Shown: positions 59,801-61,091 of the stretch, in pieces
How the letters are laid out: each line of letters begins with the position of its first letter
Numbering within the stretch: the first letter of the stretch is position 1
Source of the DNA: Schistocephalus solidus
Lineage: Eukaryota; Platyhelminthes; Cestoda; Diphyllobothriidea; Diphyllobothriidae
Length of the DNA stretch: 64,000 nt
Assembly (NCBI GenBank): GCA_017591395.1
Contig: WEDG01011602.1
Span: forward strand, 1 to 64,000
Direction: 5' to 3'
Translations under genes and position numbers: made by a program
The notes under the pieces: generated by a model
Told to the model about the DNA's origin: nothing
Database searches by the model: none
Seen by the model: the letters and a program-made list of their open reading frames with translations, nothing else

Positions 59801-61091
59801 AAATTCTTAATGTTCCCCTCGACAATCGCAGACTTGTCGTCAACGCAACAGCGCTAAAAGATTGGCTCCTCCTAGGTGAAAGACGATCTTTCCTAACTCT
59901 TTTAGGACCAGTTCTGCCATTCAGCCGGAGATTGGGGGGACCATTGGACTTCCGTTGATCTGCGCAAAGTTTTCTCTCGCATTTTTGGCAAAATCCAAAC
60001 AGTCTCATGACGCCCCAATTTTTTGCTGGCTCGCAGTTTCGTCTTATGTCTTCTCCACTTTCTTGTTGTATCATGTGCCAAATTCGGTGCGATGATGTTA
60101 ATAACAACGTCACGTCGTACGGGGCCATAATTTTGTTCGAATAAATCCTCCGACCTGGGAATTCTGCAGGAAAATTGGGAAGCTGATTAGAGAAACTCCC
60201 GTTTGGAGTGCATCCATTTGGCGAAATTGTAGGGTTAAGATTGGCCGCAGTGGAATACTTGGTTTGCGGATCTTTGGCAGACCATAGAATCGAACCCGAG
60301 CAGTGTCCATTGGTTTCATTTGGCGCCATTCGTTCTCCGTGATTACGTTTTAGCGCCTAAATTCGCCAAGTAATTTATTCGACCGATCTACTACTACTGG
60401 TGTTTTGGCTTTTGGGGTCTATGTTGCTCGGCAAAGGTCTCTGTCATCAGGCAGAGCTTTTGGCCTTTTCATCCTAGTCTCCTCTCGGATGATGGGCTCC
60501 TGTACGAGTTCGAAAGCTCAGATAAATAAACAAATGTGTTCCGATGCTCAACCAGTCTGTTTTACTTGCTCATACAGACACCTACAACTTGAAAATTCGC
60601 CTCCATTTGTGTTTTCTTTAGTATTTGACCTCACACTACTAATTAATATGCGGTGAAACATGTACATTTGGCTCCCATTTCTGACAGTGCTTACTACTGC
60701 AGCGATGAAGATGTGCTATGTGTCGCTATCCAGTCTTGTCCGGTCGATTGATTGTTGGCTTATAGCAGTACAACACTATCACCAGCCCTTTTTGGTAAAA
60801 TCACAGGCACTGGGATTTTTATGGGCTGCAGTCGTCCGCACATCCTAACTGTCATTCATTTTCCCTCTGTGCAGGCCGTTTGTTAATTTGGACTTCCTCG
60901 TGGACTATATTCAGGCCTTCTATGTGCCGATTCGAGAGTGGGAGGCCTGGTTGATGTCTCAGGACGTGACCAAGCGGTACTCTCAGCACCAACTCACCGG
61001 CCTGGCCTCCTGTCTCTCGCGCGGTGACCGCAAGACCCGCCAGCGCCTCATCAACATCGTCAACCAAATGTACCCCAAAAAACCGGTTTAG
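5411..61091 (+). CDS. VPS50: VPS50 (syndetin) homologue, 19 exons, 5' end missing
   Basis: In animals VPS50 is the subunit that distinguishes the EARP complex (VPS50, VPS51, VPS52, VPS53) from GARP. It tethers endosomal carriers for recycling to the plasma membrane and supports dense-core vesicle biology. Nineteen exons were found by eye from family similarity. Landmarks are LILEKQP in exon 1, ENFDPQLY in exon 4, [11 protein letters not shown] in exon 6, [12 protein letters not shown] in exon 9, [13 protein letters not shown] and QLFDYYLFV in exon 13, GIESLVFLA in exon 15, [13 protein letters not shown] in exon 17 and the syndetin C-terminal region in exons 17-19. Every junction keeps phase and the summed length (2766 nt) is a multiple of three, ending at TAG 61089-61091. 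That gives 921 residues; vertebrate VPS50 is about 960, so roughly 100 N-terminal residues lie upstream or were not recognised. Introns range from 56 bp to about 11.2 kb, the large ones filled with transposons. The least certain point is the exon 17 donor. Confidence 0.92.
6430..6785. mobile_element. Two head-to-head tRNA-derived SINE copies
   Basis: Intron 1. At about 6430-6590 a minus-strand copy shows the tRNA-like head (reverse complement reads GTGGCTCAATGGTCAGAGCG, then GGTCGCGGGTTCCAGCC as B box). At about 6597-6785 the plus-strand body of a second copy begins (GGCTGATAACGGCTTATGAGCCAGAAATGG) and runs to the GTGAGTTCC...GTGAGCGTTCG tail. The pair forms an inverted arrangement. Confidence 0.75.
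7239..7392 (+). CDS. VPS50: VPS50 exon 2
   Basis: Acceptor cttttcag and donor GTAAGG. The leading T completes the AG codon left by exon 1 (serine), followed by 51 codons that end in phase 0. The peptide runs [14 protein letters not shown]... to [18 protein letters not shown] and aligns with the family segment around LLKSLRTIKTLQ. The phase match with exon 1 across a 1.6 kb SINE-bearing intron supports both calls. Confidence 0.92.
7919..8095 (+). mobile_element. tRNA-derived SINE copy
   Basis: The head CGAGCCCGTGACTCAGTGG resembles a tRNA 5' half, with GGACTTATGATCA in the anticodon arm and GGTCGTGGGCTCGAGAC as degraded B box. The family body follows (TGGCTGATGACAGCCAATGA, CCAGAAATGGTCATTCC). 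The tail is truncated near 8095. It lies in intron 2 and is too diverged to be a real tRNA. Confidence 0.8.
8456..10010 (-). repeat. LINE copy 1 3' UTR with about 700-bp internal duplication
   Basis: The segment starting GAGCCCGGTGTCAAGACA at 8593 (then GCAGGTGGCTGGCGCGGCCG) recurs at 9292 as GAGCCCGGTCTCACGACA, a 699-bp period. Both repeats continue through CACACCTGGCTCGGAT and the CCACTCCACACA segment. The same layout occurs in copy 3, so the duplication is a property of the subfamily. Open frames in this region are chance products. Confidence 0.8.
10011..10238 (-). pseudogene. LINE copy 1 zinc fingers 4 and 5, frameshifted tail
   Basis: Continues the finger array out of frame: [20 protein letters not shown] (finger 4, intact), then [19 protein letters not shown] (finger 5, lacking one cysteine pair member), ending DDLR and a stop at 10011. 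Copy 3 retains finger 4 in frame (51325-52173), confirming the array belongs to the element. Confidence 0.8.
10126..11472 (-). pseudogene. LINE copy 1 RT thumb fused to C2H2 zinc fingers (448 codons open)
   Basis: One uninterrupted frame joins the RT thumb ([15 protein letters not shown]..., [13 protein letters not shown]) to a basic segment ([12 protein letters not shown], about residues 203-215) and then zinc fingers. Finger 1 (about 231-252, CPRC...HLRTQC) is CCHC-like. Fingers 2 (317-337) and 3 (359-379) are canonical C-x2-C-x12-H-x3-H. This shows the fingers are part of the RT polypeptide rather than a separate gene. The frame then shifts near residue 415, and fingers 4-5 continue in another frame. 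Confidence 0.88.
11571..12182 (-). pseudogene. LINE copy 1 reverse transcriptase, palm/fingers
   Basis: The frame shows [39 protein letters not shown], the domain-A motif [20 protein letters not shown], the domain-B motif [20 protein letters not shown] and the domain-C motif [10 protein letters not shown]. It breaks just after FADDCAL because of a deletion relative to copy 3, so the RT cannot be complete. The FADD catalytic aspartates are intact. Confidence 0.9.
12183..13029 (-). pseudogene. LINE copy 1 linker between nuclease and RT
   Basis: From [20 protein letters not shown] at 13029 the frame runs to RNEMKNF, with a poly-A slip near 12645 causing a frameshift. Further fragments ([25 protein letters not shown]) follow in other frames up to the RT block. 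Arg- and Gln-rich helical stretches ([20 protein letters not shown]) are typical of the region between EEP and RT domains. Copies 2 and 3 hold this region in one frame. Confidence 0.75.
13066..13855 (-). pseudogene. LINE copy 1 EEP (APE-type) endonuclease, frameshifted
   Basis: The N-terminus [18 protein letters not shown] (from 13855), then [11 protein letters not shown], is followed by damage around 13460-13640. The frame resumes at 13461 with [17 protein letters not shown], the catalytic GDFN motif, and later [12 protein letters not shown] with the terminal histidine motif. In EEP nucleases of LINEs these residues nick target DNA to prime reverse transcription. The AYAPP segment seen in copy 2 is missing here, so the nuclease is inactive. 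Confidence 0.85.
14395..15631. other. No recognised gene (intron 2)
   Basis: Sequence unlike the adjoining LINE and SINE; no coding similarity noticed. A 133-residue minus frame at 14255-14656 straddles the LINE boundary and is considered chance. Confidence 0.4.
15632..15900 (+). mobile_element. tRNA-derived SINE copy followed by (TA)n
   Basis: The head GTGGCGCAGTGGGTAGAGCG, with GGTCGCGAGTTCGAGGCTCG as B box, is better preserved than in most copies. The family body (TGGCTGATGACGGCTAATAA, GCCAGAAATGGCCATTCC) and tail (GGGACGAGTGAGTCC ... GATCGGTGAGCGCC) follow, ending in a TATA run at about 15908-15932. It probably defines the full-length SINE at about 270 bp. Confidence 0.82.
15908..15932. 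repeat. (TA)n microsatellite at SINE 3' end
   Basis: Pure TA dinucleotides directly after the SINE tail. Confidence 0.95.
15985..16176. repeat. 85-bp inverted repeat (hairpin) flanking a short spacer
   Basis: The left arm 15985-16066 (AGGGGTTCTTCGGAAAATG ... CCCGTCGTCAGACGAAATAA) pairs with the right arm at about 16101-16176 (TTTCGTCTGACGACGGG ... CATTTTCCGAAGAACCCC). The left arm has an extra TGAATTTTCG. A short direct repeat (ACATTCTA / ACATTCTAA) lies in the spacer. A TA microsatellite starts directly after the right arm. Confidence 0.9.
16185..16239. repeat. (AT)n microsatellite
   Basis: About 55 bp of alternating A and T. An open minus frame of Ile-Tyr repeats across it is an artefact. 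Confidence 0.97.
16250..17440. other. Intron 2 sequence with one SINE fragment
   Basis: No gene recognised. At about 16585-16665 a diverged SINE body is visible (ATGGCTGGCTAATGACAAC ... TCTTTATCGGCGATG). The remaining short frames on both strands show no similarity. Confidence 0.45.
17455..17615 (+). repeat. Telomere-like CCCTAA-rich dispersed repeat
   Basis: Degenerate CCTAACCC units (TCCTAACCCAAACC, AATCCTAACCCGAACCC, CAACCCTAACGATAACC) are followed by the family flank GGAATTTAGCGCAAAGCCCC and CTGTACCATAGGCGG. The same flank follows the arrays at 26745-26985 and 62205-62355. Confidence 0.75.
17765..18060 (-). mobile_element. tRNA-derived SINE copy
   Basis: A complete minus-strand copy. 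The tail is at 17773-17870 (CGTTGATGAACGCTCACCGA), the body includes GGTCATTTCTGGCTTATTAG, and the head ends GACCATTGAGCCACGGGCTCG near 18047. The reverse complement gives a tRNA-like A box and B box. Confidence 0.82.
18085..18212 (-). mobile_element. SINE tail fragment, direct repeat of the neighbouring copy
   Basis: Repeats only the 3' part of the adjacent SINE (CATCGATGAACGTTCACTGA ... CAGCCGCGCAGTGGCTAGTA) and stops where the body would begin. It is a truncated tandem copy. Confidence 0.75.
18583..18665 (+). CDS. VPS50: VPS50 exon 3
   Basis: Acceptor tttcacag and donor GTGAGT. Twenty-seven codons plus GA, phase 0 in and phase 2 out. The peptide [16 protein letters not shown] fills exactly the gap between LDKLID (exon 2) and SLQHRL (exon 4) and aligns with the family's EDYPGAIQLCLEC region. 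It lies about 11.2 kb after exon 2, separated by antisense LINE copy 1 and several SINEs. Confidence 0.92.
18915..19935. mobile_element. MITE/foldback-like element with about 290-bp inverted repeats
   Basis: Left arm about 18915-19200, right arm about 19640-19935. Shared blocks are AGTCCCAGTAGGATGTCGG (19001; complement near 19823), AACTCTGTAAAAA (19060; complement near 19773) and TGCTCTTATTAATTCAAATA (19114; complement near 19711). The loop holds AT microsatellites (19192-19209, 19255-19301) and no coding capacity. It starts about 250 bp after VPS50 exon 3. Confidence 0.82.
19255..19301. repeat. (AT)n microsatellite in foldback loop
   Basis: Uninterrupted AT dinucleotides; a shorter AT run occurs at 19192-19209. 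Confidence 0.95.
19975..20110 (-). repeat. Solo LINE 3'-end fragment
   Basis: Resembles the 3' terminus of the LINE family (GTCCACCGTGTGCTCCACAG, then GTGTGAATTAGTTTTAGGTG). It sits directly next to the 3' end of LINE copy 2, so copy 2 inserted beside, or into, an older LINE tail. Confidence 0.65.
20750..21674 (-). pseudogene. LINE copy 2 C-terminal zinc-finger tail, fragmented
   Basis: From [20 protein letters not shown] (21674) into a CCHC-like finger ([20 protein letters not shown]). It then runs through Thr/Pro-rich linkers and further fingers in shifted frames ([20 protein letters not shown] at about 21240-21180), and remnants to about 20750 ([16 protein letters not shown] ending). At least three frameshifts are present. 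Confidence 0.8.
21699..22454 (-). pseudogene. LINE copy 2 RT domain C and thumb
   Basis: Starts at [12 protein letters not shown] and includes [20 protein letters not shown] (catalytic FADD), [16 protein letters not shown] and [19 protein letters not shown] sequence (here [15 protein letters not shown]), ending NPATWEDLA at a stop where copy 1 continues QDRPAWRR. It overlaps the upstream frame because of an indel. Confidence 0.88.
22376..23161 (-). pseudogene. LINE copy 2 reverse transcriptase, N-terminal half
   Basis: Contains [58 protein letters not shown] (domain A) and a domain-B variant [15 protein letters not shown]. It loses frame near 22500 through deletion of the AYRDE segment. The fingers/palm order is that of non-LTR RTs. 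Confidence 0.88.
23080..23868 (-). pseudogene. LINE copy 2 nuclease end and linker, same frame after the nonsense codon
   Basis: In frame with the nuclease: [25 protein letters not shown], a helical linker ([17 protein letters not shown]) and [10 protein letters not shown]. It then shifts because about 28 bp encoding SLPETIRAV is missing compared with copies 1 and 3. The tail after DLDLPP is out-of-frame sequence. Confidence 0.85.
23869..24615 (-). pseudogene. LINE copy 2 EEP endonuclease, near complete
   Basis: A 248-codon frame with all EEP landmarks in order: [10 protein letters not shown] (about residues 4-13), [55 protein letters not shown] and [14 protein letters not shown]. It ends DADG before a TAG where copy 1 has Trp (TGG). 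After that codon the frame continues as TDHRLVTSQ, so a single nonsense change truncates it before the last catalytic histidine. Confidence 0.9.
25480..25868 (-). mobile_element. SINE copy with internal TAG expansion
   Basis: Minus-strand SINE: tail 25483-25560 (CGTTGACGAACGCTCACCGA), body GGAATGGCCATTTCTGGCTC, and head ending CGTTGAGCCACAGG. The short GGCTAGTAGTAG motif of the normal body is expanded to about 110 bp of TAG/CAG-type repeats (25575-25686). Confidence 0.85.
25575..25686. repeat. (TAG)n-type trinucleotide repeat inside SINE
   Basis: About 37 imperfect TAG units with interspersed AGC, ATT and CGT variants, arising within the SINE body. Confidence 0.93.
26286..26400 (+). mobile_element. 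Truncated SINE fragment
   Basis: Shows TTGGGGTTGGGTATGGCTGG and a diverged body (CTGATTCCGGCAAATG, then TCTCTTGTCTTTAGCGG). A (CT)n run lies just before it at about 26226-26244. Confidence 0.6.
26745..26985 (+). repeat. Telomere-like CCCTAA-rich dispersed repeat
   Basis: Degenerate CCCTAA-type units (GTGGCCCTAATC, CCCCCTGACCCTAACCG, AACCCCAACCCTAATTTC) are followed by the family flank GAATTTAGCTCAAAGCC and CTGTATTATGGACGGTTCC. Confidence 0.75.
27010..28137. other. Intron 3 end: SINE fragment and long pyrimidine-rich tract
   Basis: A minus SINE body fragment (ACTTCTGGCTTATTGGCCGT) lies at about 27020-27075. From about 27735 to 28137 the + strand is strongly C/T-rich, leading to the exon 4 acceptor. 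Open frames of Phe/Leu/Ser/Pro across this tract are compositional, not genes. Confidence 0.6.
28138..28260 (+). CDS. VPS50: VPS50 exon 4
   Basis: Acceptor cattttag after a long pyrimidine-rich tract, donor GTGAGT. The leading C completes GAC, followed by 40 codons plus GA. The peptide includes [20 protein letters not shown], a close match to the family's EQLDVALSKICKNFD. It joins exon 5 in phase (GA+G = Glu). Confidence 0.95.
28264..28340 (+). repeat. CT-rich microsatellite after exon 4
   Basis: Repeated CTCT units with a short CACACA run, beginning directly after the exon 4 donor. Confidence 0.85.
28484..28720 (-). repeat. Diverged LINE 3'-end fragment
   Basis: Contains GACGAGGTCCGCCGTGTGCC and GGCGCAGGGATAGTGACTTG, then GTCAAGAAGACTGGAGACCG, the landmarks of the LINE 3' terminus. 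No coding part is attached. Confidence 0.65.
29540..30150 (-). mobile_element. Penelope-like element remnant (RT end to GIY-YIG)
   Basis: On the minus strand, [20 protein letters not shown] (about 29990-29920) matches the segment seen at 44994-45050 as [17 protein letters not shown], which precedes the GIY-YIG endonuclease in Penelope-like elements. Stops and frameshifts are frequent. The region between exons 4 and 5 carries a second copy at 31780-32900. Confidence 0.6.
30595..30915. repeat. Two LINE 3'-end fragments facing each other
   Basis: The left part has GAGCCCGGTGTCAAGACACA. The right part has its complement-type sequence (CTTGACTCTCTCTTGACATC), followed by GCGTGACCCGTTTAGGGGCAC. The latter is an uninterrupted relative of the site into which LINE copy 3 inserted. 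Confidence 0.6.
31237..31435 (-). repeat. SINE fragment followed by TTAGGG-like sequence
   Basis: At 31237-31330 the body AGACTGGAATGGCTGTTTCT ... CAGCCATACCCAACCCCAGG is a minus SINE. At about 31370-31420 TTTTAGGGTTAATTTTGGG and AGTTTTAGGGTTGGGC resemble the telomere-like family in reverse orientation. Confidence 0.6.
31780..32900 (-). mobile_element. Penelope-like element remnant with GIY-YIG and C-terminal region
   Basis: Minus strand: [20 protein letters not shown] (32460-32400), then [12 protein letters not shown] (GIY-YIG start with its Cys pair), [10 protein letters not shown], and the end [20 protein letters not shown] followed by [13 protein letters not shown] (32100-31960). Penelope-like elements encode an RT and a GIY-YIG nuclease. 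Many stops are present. The last part is shared with 47870-48330. Confidence 0.72.
32973..33162 (+). CDS. VPS50: VPS50 exon 5
   Basis: Acceptor gcttcag and donor GTCAGT; one leading base plus 63 codons, ending in phase 0. It encodes [20 protein letters not shown] (family RLLGKTQTAMDQLHMHF) and runs to LADYEKLCK. Antisense Penelope sequence occupies the intron just upstream. Confidence 0.95.
33163..34655. other. Intron 5, no gene; includes telomere-like repeat
   Basis: Nothing coding recognised. At about 33860-34170 the + strand is TTAGGG-rich in a degenerate way (ATTAGGGCTTAGG, GTGGGTTAGGGTCAAG, TGTTAGGGTTAGTGTTAG). It is bordered by GGGCTAAATTCCCAGG and AGCGGGCAGGGCAGGGC, so it is the telomere-like family in minus orientation. 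Confidence 0.65.
34656..34823 (+). CDS. VPS50: VPS50 exon 6
   Basis: Acceptor is a CT-repeat tract ending ctatcag; donor GTAAGT. It is phase 0 in and out, with 56 codons. It encodes [20 protein letters not shown], matching the family's PDSYIPCLADLCKALW, followed by an acidic, variable end ([10 protein letters not shown]). Position and phase join exons 5 and 7 directly. Confidence 0.95.
34824..36898. other. Intron 6, no recognised feature
   Basis: AT-rich sequence without similarity I can name. Short frames at 35660-35857 and 36409-36950 lack family motifs; one runs into exon 7 only because it shares its frame. Confidence 0.5.
36899..37113 (+). CDS. VPS50: VPS50 exon 7
   Basis: Acceptor tgtttcag; donor GTGTGC, a weaker but usable GT. 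It enters in phase 0, with 71 codons plus GG. The peptide contains [15 protein letters not shown] and [12 protein letters not shown], matching the family's IWQDVQLKVKTYLL and DFIFVLDIISRL. The chosen donor is the one that restores [10 protein letters not shown] across the next junction. Confidence 0.9.
37203..37301 (+). CDS. VPS50: VPS50 exon 8
   Basis: Acceptor ggactttag after an 89-bp intron; donor GTACGT. One leading T plus 32 codons plus AA. It encodes [20 protein letters not shown], the family's QVGEEFCG motif, and then FFVGFH. Downstream is a 56-bp intron, the smallest in the gene. Confidence 0.93.
37358..37448 (+). CDS. VPS50: VPS50 exon 9
   Basis: Acceptor gatttag and donor GTAAGT; one leading A plus 30 codons, ending in phase 0. 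It encodes [20 protein letters not shown], followed by [10 protein letters not shown]. The NETWELCPV block is among the most conserved in the family, making this one of the strongest exons. Confidence 0.96.
37581..37654 (+). CDS. VPS50: VPS50 exon 10
   Basis: Acceptor cttttcag and donor GTAAGT; 24 codons plus AT. It starts [16 protein letters not shown], continuing the family's LHEFKFM, and enters the poorly conserved middle of the protein. Phase 2 exit joins exon 11 directly, giving methionine at the junction. Confidence 0.88.
37655..39131. other. Intron 10, with (CTA)n repeat
   Basis: Apart from a SINE body scrap near 37745-37800 (AGAATGACCATTTCTGG) and a (CTA)n tract at 38769-38806, nothing is recognised. 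A splice-site-flanked block at 38819-38891 does not fit the gene's phase. Confidence 0.55.
38769..38806. repeat. (CTA)n trinucleotide repeat
   Basis: About 12 perfect CTA units, a second trinucleotide tract in the same gene. Confidence 0.95.
39132..39312 (+). CDS. VPS50: VPS50 exon 11 (variable acidic/serine-rich linker)
   Basis: Acceptor gtctag; donor GTTGCC is weak. One leading G plus 60 codons, ending in phase 0. The peptide ([20 protein letters not shown], then a serine-rich stretch and KVSLGRHDK) falls in the family's low-complexity linker. Similarity alone is therefore modest, but phase matches on both sides. A closer acceptor at 39164 (cttcag) was not used because exon 10 phase plus 39132 gives an uninterrupted frame. 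Confidence 0.75.
39602..39677 (+). CDS. VPS50: VPS50 exon 12
   Basis: Acceptor gttttcag and donor GTGAGT; 25 codons plus G. The peptide [20 protein letters not shown] then VLRLI matches the family's NTTLNVIRLVGKYMQM region. It exits in phase 1 and joins exon 13 as Gly-Arg-Tyr-Met. Confidence 0.93.
39960..41060 (-). repeat. Two diverged LINE 3'-end fragments (intron 12)
   Basis: The first (about 39970-40400) has CATGCGCGAATTAGTTTATAG and GACAGCGCCTGAC-like segments. The second (about 40650-41050) has CCGTCGATTTCGACGACTTC, GGTGCAGGGACGGTGACTTG and GTCAAGAAGACCG, ending CACGTGGCCTGTTTAGGAGG. Neither has RT sequence attached. Confidence 0.65.
41235..41640 (+). pseudogene. mariner-family transposase fragment
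   Basis: The + strand frame from 41271 reads [20 protein letters not shown], then [20 protein letters not shown] and [20 protein letters not shown]. These are the mariner DDE core motifs (FFDxxG, HHEFLPxGxTVNxxYY, VRRKRPEL, ILHHDNAPAH). The catalytic aspartate of HHDNAPAH is replaced (HYNPPAH), and the SPDLAPCDFFLFP region survives only as FFVFQKK-like sequence in another frame. The N-terminal half and inverted repeats were not found. It lies in VPS50 intron 12. Confidence 0.85.
41641..42303. other. Rest of intron 12, nothing recognised
   Basis: AT-rich, then pyrimidine-rich toward the exon 13 acceptor. Part of the left side may be mariner 3' flank. Confidence 0.4.
42304..42395 (+). CDS. VPS50: VPS50 exon 13
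   Basis: Acceptor cttttttag-type pyrimidine tract; donor GTATGC. Two leading bases plus 30 codons, ending in phase 0. The peptide [20 protein letters not shown] continues to [10 protein letters not shown] and is nearly identical to the animal family here. A mariner fragment and LINE tails lie in the preceding intron. Confidence 0.97.
42396..43053. other. Intron 13 with short GTA repeat
   Basis: Only a short run of GTA units (about 42646-42662) and a T-rich acceptor tract are seen before the microexon. Confidence 0.5.
43054..43080 (+). CDS. VPS50: VPS50 exon 14, a 27-nt microexon
   Basis: Nine codons (IHNLFGSLN) sit between a strong pyrimidine tract with acceptor tttttttag and donor GTAAGT. 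They correspond to the AIYTFFG segment that follows QLFDYYL in the family. It is symmetric, phase 0 in and out, so skipping it would not break the frame. Confidence 0.88.
43510..43850. mobile_element. SINE copy joined tail-to-tail with a second tail (palindrome)
   Basis: 43510-43690 is a minus SINE (TAAATTTCTAGCTCATTAGC ... GGGCCACGGGCTCG). Its tail at about 43697-43755 (CGTTGACGAACGCTCACCGA, CACTCGTCCCGTTCTGCC) is followed by an inverted tail at about 43760-43845 (GTGAGCCCCAAGACAGAACG ... CATCGGTGAGCCTTCATGA). The two tails can form a hairpin. Confidence 0.75.
43851..44929. other. Intron 14 sequence, nothing recognised
   Basis: No exon or repeat family identified; scattered short frames only. 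Confidence 0.4.
44930..45250 (+). mobile_element. Penelope-like element fragment (GIY-YIG region)
   Basis: The + strand encodes [20 protein letters not shown] then [10 protein letters not shown] (44985-45075), the entry to the GIY-YIG nuclease. Frameshifted [17 protein letters not shown] sequence follows, and then [12 protein letters not shown] (45209-45242), matching the VAAHxxxxGHxF motif seen in other copies. It is sense to VPS50, unlike the others. Confidence 0.72.
45948..46094 (+). CDS. VPS50: VPS50 exon 15
   Basis: Acceptor gtttttag and donor GTAAGT; exactly 49 codons, phase 0 in and out. It contains [17 protein letters not shown], matching the family's VVATESLVFLAEQFEF. The first half ([15 protein letters not shown]) is less conserved. 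Confidence 0.94.
46178..46329 (+). CDS. VPS50: VPS50 exon 16
   Basis: It follows an 83-bp intron with acceptor gttacag; donor GTAAGA. Fifty codons plus AT. The peptide ([14 protein letters not shown] ... [13 protein letters not shown]) occupies the position after ESLVFLAEQFEFLQPHL in the family; similarity is moderate but phase fits both neighbours. The next intron (about 8.1 kb) contains LINE copy 3. Confidence 0.85.
46330..47869. other. Start of intron 16, nothing firmly recognised
   Basis: Frames on both strands near 47141-47496 and 47350-47673 overlap one another and show no family motif. Confidence 0.4.
47870..48330 (-). mobile_element. Penelope-like element 3' region
   Basis: Minus strand: [30 protein letters not shown] and [19 protein letters not shown], the same C-terminal segment as in 31800-32160. 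The + strand of the two copies shares GATACAGGGCGTTGCGGTAT and TGCTACAGCATACCAATCAC. This is a terminal part of the element only. Confidence 0.72.
48817..49239 (-). pseudogene. Penelope-like element GIY-YIG C-terminus (second subfamily)
   Basis: A 140-codon frame with [40 protein letters not shown] and [10 protein letters not shown]. These are the conserved end of Penelope-type GIY-YIG nucleases (GHxFxFxxAxIxA, ELLEAWxSxxxSxNRxIDL). The catalytic GIY and YIG motifs themselves are missing. It differs from the neighbouring copy at 47870-48330, so two subfamilies occur side by side. Confidence 0.78.
49325..49691 (-). repeat. Older LINE 3'-end copy, target of LINE copy 3
   Basis: Carries diverged LINE tail landmarks (CAGTTCGACCGTCCTAATCC, GATGCAGGGACGGTGACTTG, CCGGTGTCGAGACATATTC). 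It is interrupted at GCGACCCGCTTA by LINE copy 3 and resumes at 54207 (GGGGGCACGACACTC). Confidence 0.75.
49692..49703. repeat. Target-site duplication, left, of LINE copy 3
   Basis: GCGACCCGCTTA here equals 54195-54206. The first G on the right side could belong to the element, so the duplication is 11 or 12 bp. Confidence 0.88.
49704..51324 (-). repeat. LINE copy 3 3' UTR with about 685-bp internal duplication
   Basis: GAGCCCGGTGTCAAGACAGA at 49849 and GAGCCCGGTCTCACGACACA at 50534 start two long similar units, as in copy 1. It includes repeated CCACTCCACACAAAACACAC and CGTCAGATTGTTTATAGTGA segments. Confidence 0.82.
51325..52173 (-). pseudogene. LINE copy 3 zinc-finger tail (282 codons open)
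   Basis: [20 protein letters not shown], then a CCHC-like finger ([20 protein letters not shown], then QC). A Thr/Ser-rich linker and finger 2 ([20 protein letters not shown]) follow, then finger 3 ([20 protein letters not shown]) and finger 4 ([20 protein letters not shown], second Cys changed to Ser). The longest uninterrupted version of the tail in the window. Confidence 0.9.
52254..53588 (-). pseudogene. LINE copy 3 reverse transcriptase
   Basis: One frame with a nonsense codon (TAG for TGG at 52623-52625, in the VWNRHG motif). Domains in order: [39 protein letters not shown] (A), [20 protein letters not shown] (B), [20 protein letters not shown] (C), [15 protein letters not shown], then the thumb ([19 protein letters not shown]). 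The frame is lost at 52254 by an indel in [13 protein letters not shown]. Catalytic aspartates are intact. Confidence 0.93.
53589..54095 (-). pseudogene. LINE copy 3 linker and RT start
   Basis: Open from 54095: [60 protein letters not shown], to LFQEK and a TAG where copy 2 has TGG (MWRQGQV). After that codon the same frame continues into the RT, so only a point change breaks it. Confidence 0.88.
54195..54206. repeat. Target-site duplication, right, of LINE copy 3
   Basis: GCGACCCGCTTA, identical to the left copy, and followed by GGGGGCACGACACTC of the interrupted older repeat. Confidence 0.88.
54423..54786 (+). CDS. VPS50: VPS50 exon 17 (syndetin C-terminal region); 3' end uncertain
   Basis: Acceptor ctccgctttag follows a pyrimidine-rich stretch. 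One leading C (completing ATC) plus 121 codons if it ends at GAT before GTCCAG. The peptide runs from [11 protein letters not shown] through [35 protein letters not shown] and [14 protein letters not shown], matching the family's [21 protein letters not shown] and CSNEGRALMQLDF. Exon 18 requires phase 0. The available phase-0 donors are weak (54787 GTCCAG, or 54841 GTTGTC, which would add 18 residues). The core exon is secure; its 3' edge is not. Confidence 0.88.
54787..57205. other. Intron 17, largely unrecognised
   Basis: A weak LINE-tail resemblance is seen at 55170-55275 (GGCCGCATCAAGAAAGAGC). At about 56165-56225, AAATTTCTTGTCCCAGCGAT is the complement of sequence found beside the Penelope 3' regions at 47920 and 31770. 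Other frames (for example 54841-54972, 55512-55868, 56356-56721) show no family. Confidence 0.45.
57212..57396 (-). repeat. LINE 3'-end fragment
   Basis: Close copy of the LINE terminus (CGATTTCGACGATGTCCACC, ACGCGTGAATTAGTTTTAAG, AAGAAGACCGGAGATGGGAG), stopping abruptly at GAGGGCGCA where the tRNA-like sequence starts. Confidence 0.78.
57402..57474 (-). tRNA. tRNA-like sequence, Lys-type body with AGT anticodon loop (probable pseudogene)
   Basis: 73 nt on the minus strand fold as a tRNA. The acceptor stem GCCTGGC pairs with GTTGGGC (wobbles allowed). The A-box region is TAGCACAGTCAGTAGAGC, and the B box and T arm are GGTCGTGGGTTCGAGCCCC. Outside the anticodon arm it resembles eukaryotic tRNA-Lys. 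The loop CTAGTAA gives anticodon AGT (Thr). The anticodon stem CGAGA/TATCG has one mismatch (G-A). It is sandwiched between a LINE tail and a SINE body, so it may be a retro-copied pseudogene. Lys identity is from memory of the family. Confidence 0.6.
57478..57530 (+). mobile_element. SINE body fragment adjoining the tRNA-like sequence
   Basis: GCAGCCAATAAGCCCGAAAT then CACCCCGGTCCCCCATGTCT is the SINE body in + orientation, directly behind the minus-strand tRNA-like sequence and lacking its own tRNA-like head. Confidence 0.6.
57988..58097 (+). CDS. VPS50: VPS50 exon 18
   Basis: Acceptor gagtgtag and donor GTAAGT; 36 codons plus GC. Only phase 0 is open ([20 protein letters not shown] then [10 protein letters not shown]). 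It occupies the place of the family's FQQFLMKLEKLTDI but is about two dozen residues longer, so it is either a lineage insertion or the acceptor is misplaced. Phase 2 exit joins exon 19. Confidence 0.75.
58617..58865 (+). mobile_element. SINE copy inserted in the Penelope element
   Basis: The head is partial (CATCTGATCAACGAGTTTCGG, then GGTTCGATCCTCCGG), but the body (GCTAATAAGCCAGAAATGGC) and tail (GGCTCGAGAGTGAGCCTC ... GGATCGGTGAATGTTCATCA) are complete. Confidence 0.8.
58888..59060 (+). mobile_element. Second SINE copy, tandem to the first, best preserved head
   Basis: The head GAGCTCGTGGCTCATTGGCT, then AGAGCGTTGGACTTCTGATC and GGTCGCGGGTTTGATCC, gives a recognisable tRNA-like A box, anticodon arm and B box. 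The body follows (GCTAATAAGCCAGAAATGGT) and is cut off at the Penelope junction near 59055. The anticodon loop is irregular (8 nt), so the source tRNA is uncertain. Confidence 0.82.
60875..61091 (+). CDS. VPS50: VPS50 terminal exon 19 with stop codon
   Basis: Acceptor ctgtgcag. The G completes GCG, followed by [18 protein letters not shown] and the end NQMYPKKPV before TAG. It matches the family's DKEFVETYIKAYYL, YSTKQLTNLV and KKARQKLL. Coding sequence is GC-rich compared with the flanking introns. The sequence after the stop is pyrimidine-rich. The first plain AATAAA I see is at 61967, too far away to call a poly(A) signal with confidence. Confidence 0.95.
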